Assembly (NCBI GenBank): GCA_012955965.1
Contig: JABBZI010000006.1
Location: 1-64,000 of the forward strand
Source of the DNA: Clostridioides difficile
GTDB taxonomy: Bacteria > Bacillota > Clostridia > Peptostreptococcales > Peptostreptococcaceae
Direction of reading: 5' to 3'
Length of the DNA stretch: 64,000 nucleotides
The position numbers and the translations under genes were made by a program. This document shows positions 35,939 through 45,613 of the stretch, in pieces (within the stretch, counting starts at the first letter, position 1; the number at the start of each line of letters is the position of its first letter). The notes below the pieces were generated by a model that was not told the origin of the DNA, searched no databases, and saw only the letters and a program-made list of their open reading frames with translations.

Positions 35939-38641
35939 ATGGACAGACCAAATCCTGATATACTGTTAGAAAAAATTAAAAATGAAGAAAATAAATTGAA
36001 TAGAGGTCAATTAAAAATATTTTTTGGTTATGCAGCAGGAGTAGGAAAGACTTATTCTATGTTGGAATCTGCACAAAACTTGAAAAAAGTAGGTGTAGAT
36101 GTAGTAGTTGGATATATTGAACCGCACACAAGACCAGAGACATTAGCTTTACTTGAGGGATTAGAAATTCTTCCTGTGAAGGAGATGGAATATAAATCTA
36201 TAAAACTAAAAGAATTTGATTTAGATGCTGCTTTGGTAAGAAAGCCAGAAGTTATATTGGTAGATGAGTTTGCTCATTCTAATGTTACTGGGTTAAGGCA
36301 CACAAAAAGATGGCAGGATATAGAAGAATTATTGTTAGCAGGTATAAATGTATATACTACTGTAAATGTTCAACACTTAGAAAGTCTAAATGACATTGTT
36401 GAAATAATTACAAATGTATCAGTTAAAGAAACTATACCAGATAAGTTCTTAGATACAAATACACAATTGGAACTTATAGATGTTGAACCTGATGTTCTCC
36501 TTGAAAGATTCAATGAGGGTAAGATATATAAGAAAGAACAAGCAATTAGAGCAAAAGATAATTTTTTTATAAAAGACAACTTAGTTGCACTTAGAGAGAT
36601 TGCCCTTAGAAAGACAGCAGAAAGAGTAAATAAAGAAGTGCAGATGACTAGACTGTCAAAAGGTGATGTAAGCGTAATACCTACATCAGATACGTTACTT
36701 GCATGTATAAGCCCATCTCCATCTTCTGCAAAAGTTATTAGAACTGCATCTAGAATGTCAGACAGCACATTTGCAAAATGGATAGCTTTATATGTTGAAA
36801 CTCCAAACACGGCAAGGTTATCTCTACAAAAGCAAAAACAATTACAAAACAATTTAAAACTTGCCAAGAAATTAGGTGGTGAAATAATTGTTTTACATGG
36901 TGAAGATGTAATTGAACAGATACTTAGGATTGCAAAGCTTAGAAATGTAACAAAAATTGTAATAGGTAGAAATCATTCAAATAATAAAAAGTTTAATAAA
37001 AAATTTAAAAAAGATATAGTTGACAAATTAATTGACGAAGTGGATTATATAGATATACATATAATCCCTTATAAATTTTCTTCAGAAGTTAAATATAAGC
37101 CTAGAAAAGATAAACTATCAATAAAATCAAAATTTAAAATTAGTAAGATTGATTTTATCAAACTTATGATTGTTACCCTAATGGTAAGTATCTTAGCATA
37201 TGTAGTGCAAAGTCTGGGATTTATAAGAGAAAATATACTGTTAATATATATGTTAGGAGTAGTCTTAGTTTCAATGTGGACTAAGGGATATAGTACAGGT
37301 ATAATAAGCTCTGTATTAAATATAATATTACTAAATTATTTTTTTACAGCACCAATATACACATTATCAATAGCTAATTCAAATTATATAGTTACATTAG
37401 TTGTATTTTCAATAGTTGGTATAATAACTAGTACACTTACATCTAAGGTACAACATGAAGCAGAAACAGCTGCTAAGAGAGAAGAAAATACAAAAATGAT
37501 ATATCAAATAATAAAGGGCTTTTTAAGGTTATCAAATAAAGATGATATAGTAAATAAGGGGATAGAACTTTTGTCTCTTAGCCTAAGTAGAGATATAGTT
37601 TGTTATTTAAGTGTAGATAAGTATAAAAAATCAAAGTTATATAAAAAAAATACTTCTAATAAAGATAAAAATGATTTAGATAGTGATGATGAAAAAGCTG
37701 TTGCAAGTTGGGTTTTATCCAATTCAACCGTGGCAGGTAGTGATACAGATACGCTTCCAGGCTCAAAGGGGTATTATATACCAATTGTAGGTATGAATTT
37801 AACTTTGGGAGTTGTTGGAGTATCATGTGTTGATTCAAAGTTAGATGCAGAAGACATAAATTTAATTGAAACAATAATAGCTCAAATGGCAATAGCTCTT
37901 GATAGAGAAATCTTGTCAGAAGCAAAAGAAAATACCAATCTTGAAATAGAGAGAGAAAGGTTAAGAAGTAATCTTCTAAGAGCAGTTTCTCATGACCTTA
38001 GAACTCCATTAGCAGGAATATCTGGAGCAGTAAGTACGATTATAAAAAATAAGGGTACTATAGGTCAAGATATAATAGATGAATTGCTTAGTGGTGTGTA
38101 TGAAGATACTCAATGGTTAATAAGGCTTGTTGAAAATTTACTTAGTATGACTAAAATAGATGAAGGAAAATTAGAAGTAAAAAAACACTCTGAACTTGTT
38201 GAAGAGGTTATTTCAGAAGCATTGCAAAAAATAAAAAAAAGAATTGAGAATGCAATTATAGATATTAGTATACCAGAGCAGATACTATTTGTTCCTATGG
38301 ATGCAAAATTGATAGAGCAAGTTTTAATTAATTTAATAGATAACTCTTTAAAATATTCAAAAGAAGATTGTAAGATAAATATAAATGTATATGAAGAAGA
38401 AGATTATGTTTGGTTTGAAGTATCTGATAATGGTCCTGGTATATCAAAAGAATTGAAAAAACATGTTTTTGATAGATTTTTTACAGGAGAAGAAGGCTCT
38501 AAGGATTCTAGAAAAGGTGTTGGACTTGGGTTATCGATTTGTAAGTCAATAATTCAAGCTCACAAAGGTGAAATTATGGTGGAAAATAATAGAGATAAAG
38601 GTTCAACTTTTAAGTTTAGTTTGCCTAAGGAAAATGAATAG
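35939..38641 (+). CDS. kdpD: KdpD osmosensitive K+ channel sensor histidine kinase
   Basis: A 900-residue full-length KdpD. Order: KdpD N-terminal domain with Walker-like GYAAGVGKT (30-38), a USP domain (about 250-365, with ACISPSPSSAKVIRTASRM, the region that binds c-di-AMP in other Firmicutes), four TM segments of DUF4118 (about 400-500), a GAF domain, HisKA with H685 in SHDLRTPLAGIS, and HATPase (NLIDNSLKYSK, DNGPGI, GVGLGLSI). GGAGG precedes ATG. kdpE follows; no kdpFABC genes are beside it. Confidence 0.96.
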   Translation: MDRPNPDILLEKIKNEENKLNRGQLKIFFGYAAGVGKTYSMLESAQNLKKVGVDVVVGYIEPHTRPETLALLEGLEILPVKEMEYKSIKLKEFDLDAALVRKPEVILVDEFAHSNVTGLRHTKRWQDIEELLLAGINVYTTVNVQHLESLNDIVEIITNVSVKETIPDKFLDTNTQLELIDVEPDVLLERFNEGKIYKKEQAIRAKDNFFIKDNLVALREIALRKTAERVNKEVQMTRLSKGDVSVIPTSDTLLACISPSPSSAKVIRTASRMSDSTFAKWIALYVETPNTARLSLQKQKQLQNNLKLAKKLGGEIIVLHGEDVIEQILRIAKLRNVTKIVIGRNHSNNKKFNKKFKKDIVDKLIDEVDYIDIHIIPYKFSSEVKYKPRKDKLSIKSKFKISKIDFIKLMIVTLMVSILAYVVQSLGFIRENILLIYMLGVVLVSMWTKGYSTGIISSVLNIILLNYFFTAPIYTLSIANSNYIVTLVVFSIVGIITSTLTSKVQHEAETAAKREENTKMIYQIIKGFLRLSNKDDIVNKGIELLSLSLSRDIVCYLSVDKYKKSKLYKKNTSNKDKNDLDSDDEKAVASWVLSNSTVAGSDTDTLPGSKGYYIPIVGMNLTLGVVGVSCVDSKLDAEDINLIETIIAQMAIALDREILSEAKENTNLEIERERLRSNLLRAVSHDLRTPLAGISGAVSTIIKNKGTIGQDIIDELLSGVYEDTQWLIRLVENLLSMTKIDEGKLEVKKHSELVEEVISEALQKIKKRIENAIIDISIPEQILFVPMDAKLIEQVLINLIDNSLKYSKEDCKININVYEEEDYVWFEVSDNGPGISKELKKHVFDRFFTGEEGSKDSRKGVGLGLSICKSIIQAHKGEIMVENNRDKGSTFKFSLPKENE

Positions 38642-38675
38642 TATTAAATTTTGAAATTTATTTTTGGAGGAAGAA

Positions 38676-39374
38676 ATGAGTAAAAAACTTATATTATTAG
38701 TAGAGGATGATAAGACAATAAGAAAATTTATATCTACTGCTCTTTTGACACAAGATTATGATGTCAAAGAAGCTATAACTGGTAAAGAAGGAATATCGAT
38801 TGCTGTTTCATATTCTCCAGATGTTGTTCTCTTAGATTTAGGGCTAGAAGATATGGATGGAATAGAGGTAATAAAAGCTATTAGACAATTTTCAAAGATA
38901 CCAATAATTGTAGTTTCTGCAAGAGAGCAGGATAGAGAAAAGGTAGAAGTATTTGACGCAGGAGCGGACGATTATTTAACAAAACCATTTTCGATAGTAG
39001 AATTATTGGCTAGAGTTAGAGTGGCATTTAGACATTCACAGATGGAATTACACCAAAAAGAAGAAGTTAAATCTACTTTTGAAGTAGATAAATTATTGAT
39101 TGATTTTGATAAAAGAAGAGTTATAGTTGACGATAATGAAGTCCATTTGACACCGATTGAATATAATATTCTTTCTTTACTTGCAAAACATCATGGAAAA
39201 GTACTTACTCATAATTTTATAATAAAAGAAATATGGGGTAGTATTATTGGAAATGAAACTAAGTCTTTAAGGGTTTTTATGGCAACATTAAGAAGAAAAA
39301 TAGAAAAGCAACCTGCTGACCCAAGGTATATAATTACAGAGGTTGGTGTAGGATATAGATTAAATGATGAATAG
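38676..39374 (+). CDS. kdpE: KdpE response regulator
   Basis: A 232-residue OmpR/PhoB-type regulator. Receiver domain with acidic pocket VEDD and phosphoacceptor Asp in VVLLDLGLEDMDG, conserved Lys in YLTKPFS, then a winged helix ending GVGYRLNDE. The frame opens at TTG 38664, but GGAGGAAGAA before ATG 38676 sets the start. It is 34 bp after kdpD and cotranscribed. KdpE normally activates kdpFABC, absent here. Confidence 0.94.
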   Translation: MSKKLILLVEDDKTIRKFISTALLTQDYDVKEAITGKEGISIAVSYSPDVVLLDLGLEDMDGIEVIKAIRQFSKIPIIVVSAREQDREKVEVFDAGADDYLTKPFSIVELLARVRVAFRHSQMELHQKEEVKSTFEVDKLLIDFDKRRVIVDDNEVHLTPIEYNILSLLAKHHGKVLTHNFIIKEIWGSIIGNETKSLRVFMATLRRKIEKQPADPRYIITEVGVGYRLNDE

Positions 39375-39723
39375 ATGTTATGTATACTGATTATTAGATT
39401 GGATATTTAATGTATATTATAATTATATAATTTAGTTAAAATAAGAATGAAGTGTATGTGCGTCAGTTTAGCATATACATTTTATTTTTTAGTTTTTTAG
39501 TATCAATAATTTTTTAGTATTAATAATATGAAATATGATTTAAAATAAATACAAGGGACAATTCATATTAAATATTTTGATTAAATAATAAAAATATTTA
39601 ACACTTGTCTTATAATAAATTTAATATAAATATTAAATAAAAATTATTAAAATAGTGTAAAATAATTACAATAATGTTTATAGAAAATATTTGAAAAGCA
39701 AATAGAAGTTTAGGAGTAGATGT
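39375..39723 (+). terminator. Intergenic region with the kdpDE terminator
   Basis: About 350 bp without a gene. TGTATGTGC (39453-39461) pairs with GCATATACA (39471-39479), one G-T wobble, followed by TTTTATTTTTT: the kdpDE terminator. Nothing further is recognised up to the CorA-type gene. Confidence 0.75.
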
Positions 39724-40680
39724 ATGTATATACTGAATTTAAATACAAGAGAAATTATTGAAGACTTTAGTAAAAAATTTTATACAGCAGAAAATTCTTA
39801 TCTTATACTAAGTTCTCCAAAAAATTTAAAATTGCTGAAAGAAATCTTAGATATAGATGAGATAACCTTTAACGATTGTCTTAAATTTGATGAAATAACA
39901 AAACTTGATTTATTTGATAATTACGATTTTTTGAGTTTAAATACATTTGAATTAAGGGATGGAGAGGCTGCTATAGAAGAAGTAAATATGTATTTATCAG
40001 ATAATTTTATATTGGTTGTAGTAAATGAGCAACATTTTTTATTTGAATTTGTAAAAAGTATTATTTTTAAAAATTCTCAACTTGAAAAAAATCCAGTTAT
40101 AAACTTATTTAAAATAAACTATTTGATTTTTAGAGAAGTTATAAAAAATGGCTTTGAATCTTTGGAAAAAGTTGAAGAGCTAATTCTTCAAATAGAAGAT
40201 GAGATGATGGATAATATTCATAAAAATCATGTATCTAGAATAAGTGATGTAAGAGGACTAACAAGGACTATAGTTAAGAATACAAGACCTCTTTTATATA
40301 TTGGTGACAGAATAGTAAAAGAAAATATAAGGTATTTGAAGTATTCCAATGTAAAAAAATATAATCTTGAAAATTTTCAAGGTATAGATTTTGGCATTGA
40401 TAAATTATATAATTTTGCATTATCAACGCGAGAATTAGCAGATAAACTCTTAGATATCTACTCTTCTAGAGTAGGTGAGAGAACAAACCATTTAATTACA
40501 AAATTAACTTTACTAACAGCTATATCTGCACCACTTACAATTATAACTGGTATATATGGAATGAACTTTAGATATATGCCAGAATTAAATTGGGTCTATG
40601 GATATCCAGCAACTTTACTCTTTATGTTATGTATAATTTTTGTTGGAATTGTAATATTTAAAATAAAAAAACTATTGTAA
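39724..40680 (+). CDS. CorA family Mg2+/Co2+ transporter
   Basis: A 318-residue CorA-type channel: a large cytoplasmic N-terminal domain, the long stalk helix, and two C-terminal TM segments with the signature GIYGMNF between them, then an acidic/aromatic loop MPELNW. The last residues KIKKLL are the basic tail. The upstream signal TTTAGGAG is present. Monocistronic. Mg2+ versus other divalent specificity cannot be read from sequence. Confidence 0.9.
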   Translation: MYILNLNTREIIEDFSKKFYTAENSYLILSSPKNLKLLKEILDIDEITFNDCLKFDEITKLDLFDNYDFLSLNTFELRDGEAAIEEVNMYLSDNFILVVVNEQHFLFEFVKSIIFKNSQLEKNPVINLFKINYLIFREVIKNGFESLEKVEELILQIEDEMMDNIHKNHVSRISDVRGLTRTIVKNTRPLLYIGDRIVKENIRYLKYSNVKKYNLENFQGIDFGIDKLYNFALSTRELADKLLDIYSSRVGERTNHLITKLTLLTAISAPLTIITGIYGMNFRYMPELNWVYGYPATLLFMLCIIFVGIVIFKIKKLL

Positions 40681-40782
40681 AGAGCAGATGATTTTTAAAT
40701 GATTTTGTAAAAATACAACAATTAAGAAGCTAATTTAAGAAAATAAAAAAATATTTTAAATTGAAAATATTTATAGAAAATA

Positions 40783-40810
40783 TTGACAATTATATTTTCT
40801 TTGCTATAAT
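40783..40810 (+). promoter_or_regulatory. Promoter of the aromatic operon
   Basis: TTGACA (40783-40788), a 16-bp spacer, and TATAAT (40805-40810), about 45 bases before the leader ORF. Confidence 0.75.
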
Positions 40811-40856
40811 TATTAAACAAGAAGAATAATAAATTATAAAAATGGAGGAGAATACT

Positions 40857-41012
40857 ATGAAAGGGATATTAAAAGAACTAATAGCAAAACTTTATAGCTT
40901 TTATTACTTTATGTTCTGGGGCTTTTATTTTAGCGCTGGCTATTTCTTTTACAAAAATACATGTAGTTCCTTTCTGGTGAGGCCTTGTTTTAATGATTTT
41001 GAGCATAAGTAA
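40857..41012 (+). CDS. Aromatic-rich leader peptide of the aro operon
   Basis: A 51-codon ORF with a strong GGAGGAG site seven bases before ATG. Seventeen of its residues are aromatic (10 Phe, 6 Tyr, 1 Trp), packed into LYSFYYFMFWGFYF and GYFFY. It lies between the operon promoter and an intrinsic terminator 62 bases after its stop, directly ahead of aroF. This is the layout of ribosome-mediated attenuation by charged tRNA-Phe/Tyr/Trp. No T-box (no AGGGTGGNACCGCG-like element) is present. The peptide itself need not have a function. I could not find a fully convincing antiterminator pairing by eye. Confidence 0.75.
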   Translation: MKGILKELIAKLYSFYYFMFWGFYFSAGYFFYKNTCSSFLVRPCFNDFEHK

Positions 41013-41073
41013 ATTTTATAAAAATGATTATTTTATATACTCATATAAAATTTAATGCTTAATAGATTATTTT

Positions 41074-41108
41074 AGAGAACTCATTAGTGAGTTCTCTTTT
41101 TTATTTTA
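41074..41108 (+). terminator. Leader terminator (attenuator) of the aro operon
   Basis: AGAGAACTCA (41074-41083) pairs perfectly with TGAGTTCTCT (41088-41097), loop TTAG, then TTTTTTATTTT. It lies just 34 bases upstream of aroF, inside the operon leader. Upstream, TAAATTTTAT at about 41009 can pair with ATAAAATTTA near 41045, giving a preceding hairpin. Confidence 0.88.
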
Positions 41109-41141
41109 AATATAAAATTATAATATTGGGAGGTAGTAAAA

Positions 41142-42155
41142 ATGATAGTAGTATTAAAAATGGGAGCAGATAAAAGTGAAGTTAAGAAGTTAATAGAAGC
41201 CATTGGAAGAGAAGGAGTAGAAGTTAATCCCATAGATGGGACAGAACTAACTGTGTTAGGATTAGTTGGAGATACTAGTAAAATAGATGCAAAAAGAATC
41301 GAAGCAAATAAAATAGTTGAAAAAGTTATGCATGTAGTAGAGCCTTTTAAAAAGGCAAACAGAAAGTTTCATCCAGAACCTTCTATAATAAATGTTAATG
41401 GGATAGAAATTGGTTCAAAAAAAATTGCTATGATAGCTGGTCCTTGTTCCGTTGAAACAGAAGAACAAATAGTATCTATTGCTGAAGATGTAAAAAAATC
41501 AGGAGCAGGGTTCTTGAGAGGAGGAGCATTCAAACCAAGAACATCACCATACGCTTTCCAAGGATTAAGATACGATGGGCTAGACTTATTAAAGAAAGCA
41601 AAAGAAAAAACAGGTCTTCCTATAGTTACAGAAATAATGTCAACACAAGATATAGAGATATTTGAAGAAAATGTAGATGTAATTCAAGTTGGAGCTAGAA
41701 ACATGCAAAACTTCGATTTATTAAAAGAATTAGGAAAAACACATAAAACAATACTTTTAAAAAGAGGATTATCTGCTACAATTGAAGAGTGGTTAATGTC
41801 AGCTGAGTATATAATGGCTGGAGGAAATGAAAATGTAGTACTTTGTGAAAGAGGTATAAGAACTTTTGAAACATATACTAGAAATACTTTAGATTTGAGT
41901 GCAATTTTGGCTGTAAAGAAGCTTAGTCATTTACCAGTAATAGTTGACCCAAGTCATGCAGCAGGGAAATCATGGATGGTAGATTCTCTATCTAAAGCAG
42001 CAATTGCAGTTGGAGCAGATGGTCTTATAATAGAAGTTCATAATGACCCAGCACATGCACTTTGCGATGGTAAACAATCAATTAAACCAAATGAATATGA
42101 AGAATTAATAAGTGAATTAAAAACTGTCGCATTAGCAGTTGGAAGAGAAATATAA
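41142..42155 (+). CDS. aroF: 3-deoxy-7-phosphoheptulonate synthase (DAHP synthase, type I beta)
   Basis: A 337-residue DAHP synthase condensing PEP and erythrose 4-phosphate. Residues 1-70 form the ferredoxin-like regulatory domain (MIVVLKMGADKSEVKKLIEA) typical of AroF/AroG(Thermotoga) type Ibeta enzymes, which mediates Tyr/Phe feedback. The barrel has MIAGPCSVE, GGAFKPRTSPYAFQG, QVGARNMQNF, LKRGLSATIEEW and VDPSHAAGKS. First structural gene of the operon; GGGAGG before ATG. Confidence 0.96.
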   Translation: MIVVLKMGADKSEVKKLIEAIGREGVEVNPIDGTELTVLGLVGDTSKIDAKRIEANKIVEKVMHVVEPFKKANRKFHPEPSIINVNGIEIGSKKIAMIAGPCSVETEEQIVSIAEDVKKSGAGFLRGGAFKPRTSPYAFQGLRYDGLDLLKKAKEKTGLPIVTEIMSTQDIEIFEENVDVIQVGARNMQNFDLLKELGKTHKTILLKRGLSATIEEWLMSAEYIMAGGNENVVLCERGIRTFETYTRNTLDLSAILAVKKLSHLPVIVDPSHAAGKSWMVDSLSKAAIAVGADGLIIEVHNDPAHALCDGKQSIKPNEYEELISELKTVALAVGREI

Positions 42156-42176
42156 TCTATAAAAGGATGGTTAAAT

Positions 42177-43241
42177 GTGGAAGAAAAATTATTAGTAGAT
42201 TTAAAAGAGAATAGCTATAACATATTTATTAAAAAAAATATATTAAAAGATATAGGTAAAGAAATAAAAAAAATATATTCTGGAAATAAGATTTTTATTG
42301 TAACTGATGAAAATATATCAAAACTATATTTAAATGAAGTAAAAAATAATTTAAATGAATCTGGCTTTGAAACAAAAGCTATAATATTAAAAGCTGGTGA
42401 AGAAACGAAGTCATTTAATACTCTTCCTAAAATATATGATAGTCTACTTGACTTTAAGTTAACTAGAAAAGATTTGATTATTACTTTAGGAGGAGGGGTA
42501 ATAGGAGATTTAGGTGGATTTGTAGCAGCAACTTTTTTAAGAGGTGTAAATTTTGTTCAAATTCCAACATCTCTATTAGCACAAGTTGATAGTTCTGTAG
42601 GTGGAAAAGTTGGAGTTGACCTTGAAAGAGGAAAAAACTTGGTAGGAAGTTTTTATCAGCCTAAAGCTGTATTTATTGACCCAAATGTATTGTTGTCACT
42701 TCCAGAAAAATTTTATAGAGATGGTATGGCAGAAGTTATAAAATATGGATGTATAAAAGACAAAACTTTTTTCGATAAGCTTTTAAGTTTAAAAAACAGA
42801 GAAGAAGTAATGCAACATATAGAATACATTATACATAAGTGTTGCCTTATTAAAAAAACAGTAGTTGAAGCTGATGAAAGAGATTTTGGAGATAGAATGC
42901 TTCTAAACTTTGGGCATACATTAGGTCATGCTATTGAGACATATTACAATTTTTCTGGTTATACTCATGGAGAAGCTGTTGGTATAGGTATGTATAAGAT
43001 AACTTTAGAAAGTGAAAAAAGAGGAATTACAAAGATAGGTACATCAGAGCTTATAAAATCAATTTTAATAAATTATGATTTACCTTATGAAATTGATTTA
43101 AGAGATAACAAGTCTATAATAGATGCAATATCTCTTGATAAAAAGAATCTAGGTGATACATTAAAAATAATACTTTTAAAGAACATTGGAGAGAGTATTA
43201 TATATAATACTACTTCTAAATTTTTTCAGGAGGTAAAATGA
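42177..43241 (+). CDS. aroB: 3-dehydroquinate synthase
   Basis: A 354-residue AroB, the second shikimate step. NAD-binding GGGVIGDLGGFVAATFLRG, metal ligands in AEVIKYG (E), FGHTLGHAIE (H) and THGEAVGIGM (H) are intact. GTG start after AAAGGATGG. Its stop overlaps the aroA start region by a few bases (ATGA arrangement), implying translational coupling. Confidence 0.96.
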   Translation: MEEKLLVDLKENSYNIFIKKNILKDIGKEIKKIYSGNKIFIVTDENISKLYLNEVKNNLNESGFETKAIILKAGEETKSFNTLPKIYDSLLDFKLTRKDLIITLGGGVIGDLGGFVAATFLRGVNFVQIPTSLLAQVDSSVGGKVGVDLERGKNLVGSFYQPKAVFIDPNVLLSLPEKFYRDGMAEVIKYGCIKDKTFFDKLLSLKNREEVMQHIEYIIHKCCLIKKTVVEADERDFGDRMLLNFGHTLGHAIETYYNFSGYTHGEAVGIGMYKITLESEKRGITKIGTSELIKSILINYDLPYEIDLRDNKSIIDAISLDKKNLGDTLKIILLKNIGESIIYNTTSKFFQEVK

Positions 43242-44554
43242 TGGGAAGTTTAAAAATATATCCAAGTAGATTGTCTGGAGATGTAAAAATCCCACCATCA
43301 AAAAGTATGGCACATAGGGCTGTTATTTGTTCATCTTTAAGTGATGGAAAAAGTAGAATTTCTAATATAGATTTTTCTGATGATATTATAGCTACTATAA
43401 GGGCGATGACATCACTTGGAGCTATTATAGAAAAGAAGGAAGACATTTTAGAAGTTACAGGTATTTTTTCTAAAGAAGCAATTTTAAATAAAGAAAACCA
43501 GCTAAATCAATCTAAATTGACAATAGATTGCAATGAATCAGGTTCCACTTTAAGATTTCTAGTACCTATATCACTAGCATTTGATGGAATAAAAAGATTT
43601 GTAGGTAGGGGAAATCTTGGTAAAAGACCACTTGATACTTATTATGAGATTTTTGATAGACAAAATATAGAATATAGCTATAAAGAAAATCAACTGGATT
43701 TAGTCATATCAGGAAAACTTAAGCCAGATGAATTTAAAGTAAAAGGGAATATAAGCTCTCAGTTTATAACAGGTTTATTGTTTATTTTACCTACATTAGA
43801 CAATGATTCAAAAATAGTAATTACAACTGAGCTAGAATCCAAAGGATACTTAGATTTAACTCTTTCAACTATGAGAGATTTTGGAATAGAGATTGTAAAT
43901 AATAATTATAAAGAGTTTATTATAAAAGGAAATCAAACATATAAAGCTAGAGATTATAAAGTTGAAGGTGACTATTCTCAAGGGGCATTTTATTTATCAG
44001 CAGATGCTATTGGAGGCGATATTAATATACTAGACCTTAAAGAAGATTCTCTTCAAGGTGATAGTGAAGTTATTGATATTCTATCTAGAATGGGTATGGA
44101 TATTTTAAGAGAAGATGAAAAAATAAAAGGCATAGTTAATTGCTTAAATAGTACTTTAATAGATGCATCTCAGTGTCCAGATATAATACCAGTTTTATCT
44201 GTAGTAGCAGCTTTAAGTAGAGGAAGAACTACAATAATAAATGCTGGAAGGCTTAGAATTAAAGAATGCGATAGACTTCACGCAATCAGTATCGAGTTAA
44301 GTAAACTTGGAGCAAATATAGAAGAAAAAGAGGATAGTTTAATAATTGATGGAGTAAGTAAGCTAAATGGTGGAGTAGAAGTATGGAGTCATAAAGACCA
44401 TAGAATTGCAATGACACTTGCAATAGCTTCTTGTAGATGTGACAAACCAATAGTATTAAAAGATTTTGAGTGTGTATCTAAATCTTATCCACATTTTTTT
44501 AAAGATTTTGAGATGTTAGGAGGGCGAATTGATGAGTGGAATATGGGGAAATAA
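43241..44554 (+). CDS. aroA: 3-phosphoshikimate 1-carboxyvinyltransferase (EPSP synthase)
   Basis: A ~437-residue EPSP synthase. PPSKSMAHRAVI carries the S3P/PEP lysine and serine, SGSTLRFLVPIS is the PEP loop, and RIKECDRLHAI and DHRIAMTLAIA complete the active site. Two ATGs are possible (43238 and 43241); the second is seven bases from AGGAGG and preferred. The SGSTLRF loop has Ser where class I enzymes have NAGT, so it is a class II-like sequence. Confidence 0.95.
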   Translation: MGSLKIYPSRLSGDVKIPPSKSMAHRAVICSSLSDGKSRISNIDFSDDIIATIRAMTSLGAIIEKKEDILEVTGIFSKEAILNKENQLNQSKLTIDCNESGSTLRFLVPISLAFDGIKRFVGRGNLGKRPLDTYYEIFDRQNIEYSYKENQLDLVISGKLKPDEFKVKGNISSQFITGLLFILPTLDNDSKIVITTELESKGYLDLTLSTMRDFGIEIVNNNYKEFIIKGNQTYKARDYKVEGDYSQGAFYLSADAIGGDINILDLKEDSLQGDSEVIDILSRMGMDILREDEKIKGIVNCLNSTLIDASQCPDIIPVLSVVAALSRGRTTIINAGRLRIKECDRLHAISIELSKLGANIEEKEDSLIIDGVSKLNGGVEVWSHKDHRIAMTLAIASCRCDKPIVLKDFECVSKSYPHFFKDFEMLGGRIDEWNMGK

Positions 44555-45611
44555 TTTAAAAATATCCATTTTTGGAGAATCTCATGGAAATGCCATAGGT
44601 ATAAATATAGATGGTCTTCCTTCTGGAATTGAACTTGACCTTGATAAGATTGACAAAGAAATGAAGAGAAGGGCACCTGGGAAAAATTCTATCTCTACCT
44701 CAAGAAATGAAAGTGATATACCAGAAATTTTAAGTGGTTACTTTGATGGGAGAACTACAGGAACTCCACTATGTGCAATAATAAGAAATAGTGATACTCG
44801 TTCAAAAGATTATGGAGAACTTAAAAATTTAATGAGACCAGGACATGCAGATTATACAGGGTATGTAAGATATTCTGGGTTTAATGACTACAGGGGAGGA
44901 GGTCATTTTTCAGGGAGGATAACAGCTCCATTAGTATTTTGTGGAGCTATATGTAAACAGATTCTATCGCAAAAAGGAATAGAGATAGGAGCACATATAA
45001 AAAGAATTAAAGATGTAGAAGATATGAGTTTTGATTATGTAAATATCTCAAAACAACAATTAATAAATTTACAAACTTTAGAGTTGCCTTTACTTGATTT
45101 ATCAAAGAAAAAAGTTATGAGTGATACTATTATAGATGCAAAGAATCAAGGAGATTCAGTTGGTGGGATAGTTGAATGTGCAGTAGTGGGAACTAATGTA
45201 GGCATTGGGAATCCATTTTTTGACTCTGTTGAATCTACTCTATCACATTTATTGTTTTCTGTTCCATCTATAAAAGGTGTAGAGTTTGGTTTAGGTTTTG
45301 GACTTACAGATATGTATGGTTCTCAAAGTAATGATGAAATGTATTATGAAGGTAATCAAGTTAAGAGTAAGACAAATAATAATGGAGGAATTATTGGAGG
45401 TATTACAACTGGAATGCCAATAATTTTCAAAGTGGCAGTAAAGCCAACACCATCAATTAGTATTCAACAGAACACAATTAATATAAAAGACAAAAAAGAT
45501 GATATTTTATCTATTAAAGGTAGACATGACCCTTGTATAGTTCAAAGAGCAGTACCTGTGATAGAAGCAGTAACAGCTATTGGAATTTTTGATTTGATGA
45601 AAGGACGATAA
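44532..45611 (+). CDS. aroC: Chorismate synthase
   Basis: A 359-residue AroC. FMN-dependent formation of chorismate. Motifs: IFGESHGNAIGI at the start, FSGRITAPLVFCGAICKQIL, and GRHDPCIVQRAVPVIEA at the end. GGAGGG seven bases before ATG 44532; the gene overlaps the aroA 3' end by 23 bp. Phosphate/flavin-binding regions look complete. Confidence 0.96.
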   Translation: MSGIWGNNLKISIFGESHGNAIGINIDGLPSGIELDLDKIDKEMKRRAPGKNSISTSRNESDIPEILSGYFDGRTTGTPLCAIIRNSDTRSKDYGELKNLMRPGHADYTGYVRYSGFNDYRGGGHFSGRITAPLVFCGAICKQILSQKGIEIGAHIKRIKDVEDMSFDYVNISKQQLINLQTLELPLLDLSKKKVMSDTIIDAKNQGDSVGGIVECAVVGTNVGIGNPFFDSVESTLSHLLFSVPSIKGVEFGLGFGLTDMYGSQSNDEMYYEGNQVKSKTNNNGGIIGGITTGMPIIFKVAVKPTPSISIQQNTINIKDKKDDILSIKGRHDPCIVQRAVPVIEAVTAIGIFDLMKGR

Positions 45612-45613
45612 TA

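Noticed and set aside
40857-41012. Leader ORF as a normal small membrane protein
   Set aside because: It is hydrophobic because of aromatic codons, but its position between promoter, terminator and aroF fits an attenuator leader better; a dual role is not excluded.
40811-41141. T-box leader upstream of aroF
   Set aside because: The conserved T-box antiterminator element (AGGGTGGNACCGCG) is not present in the leader.
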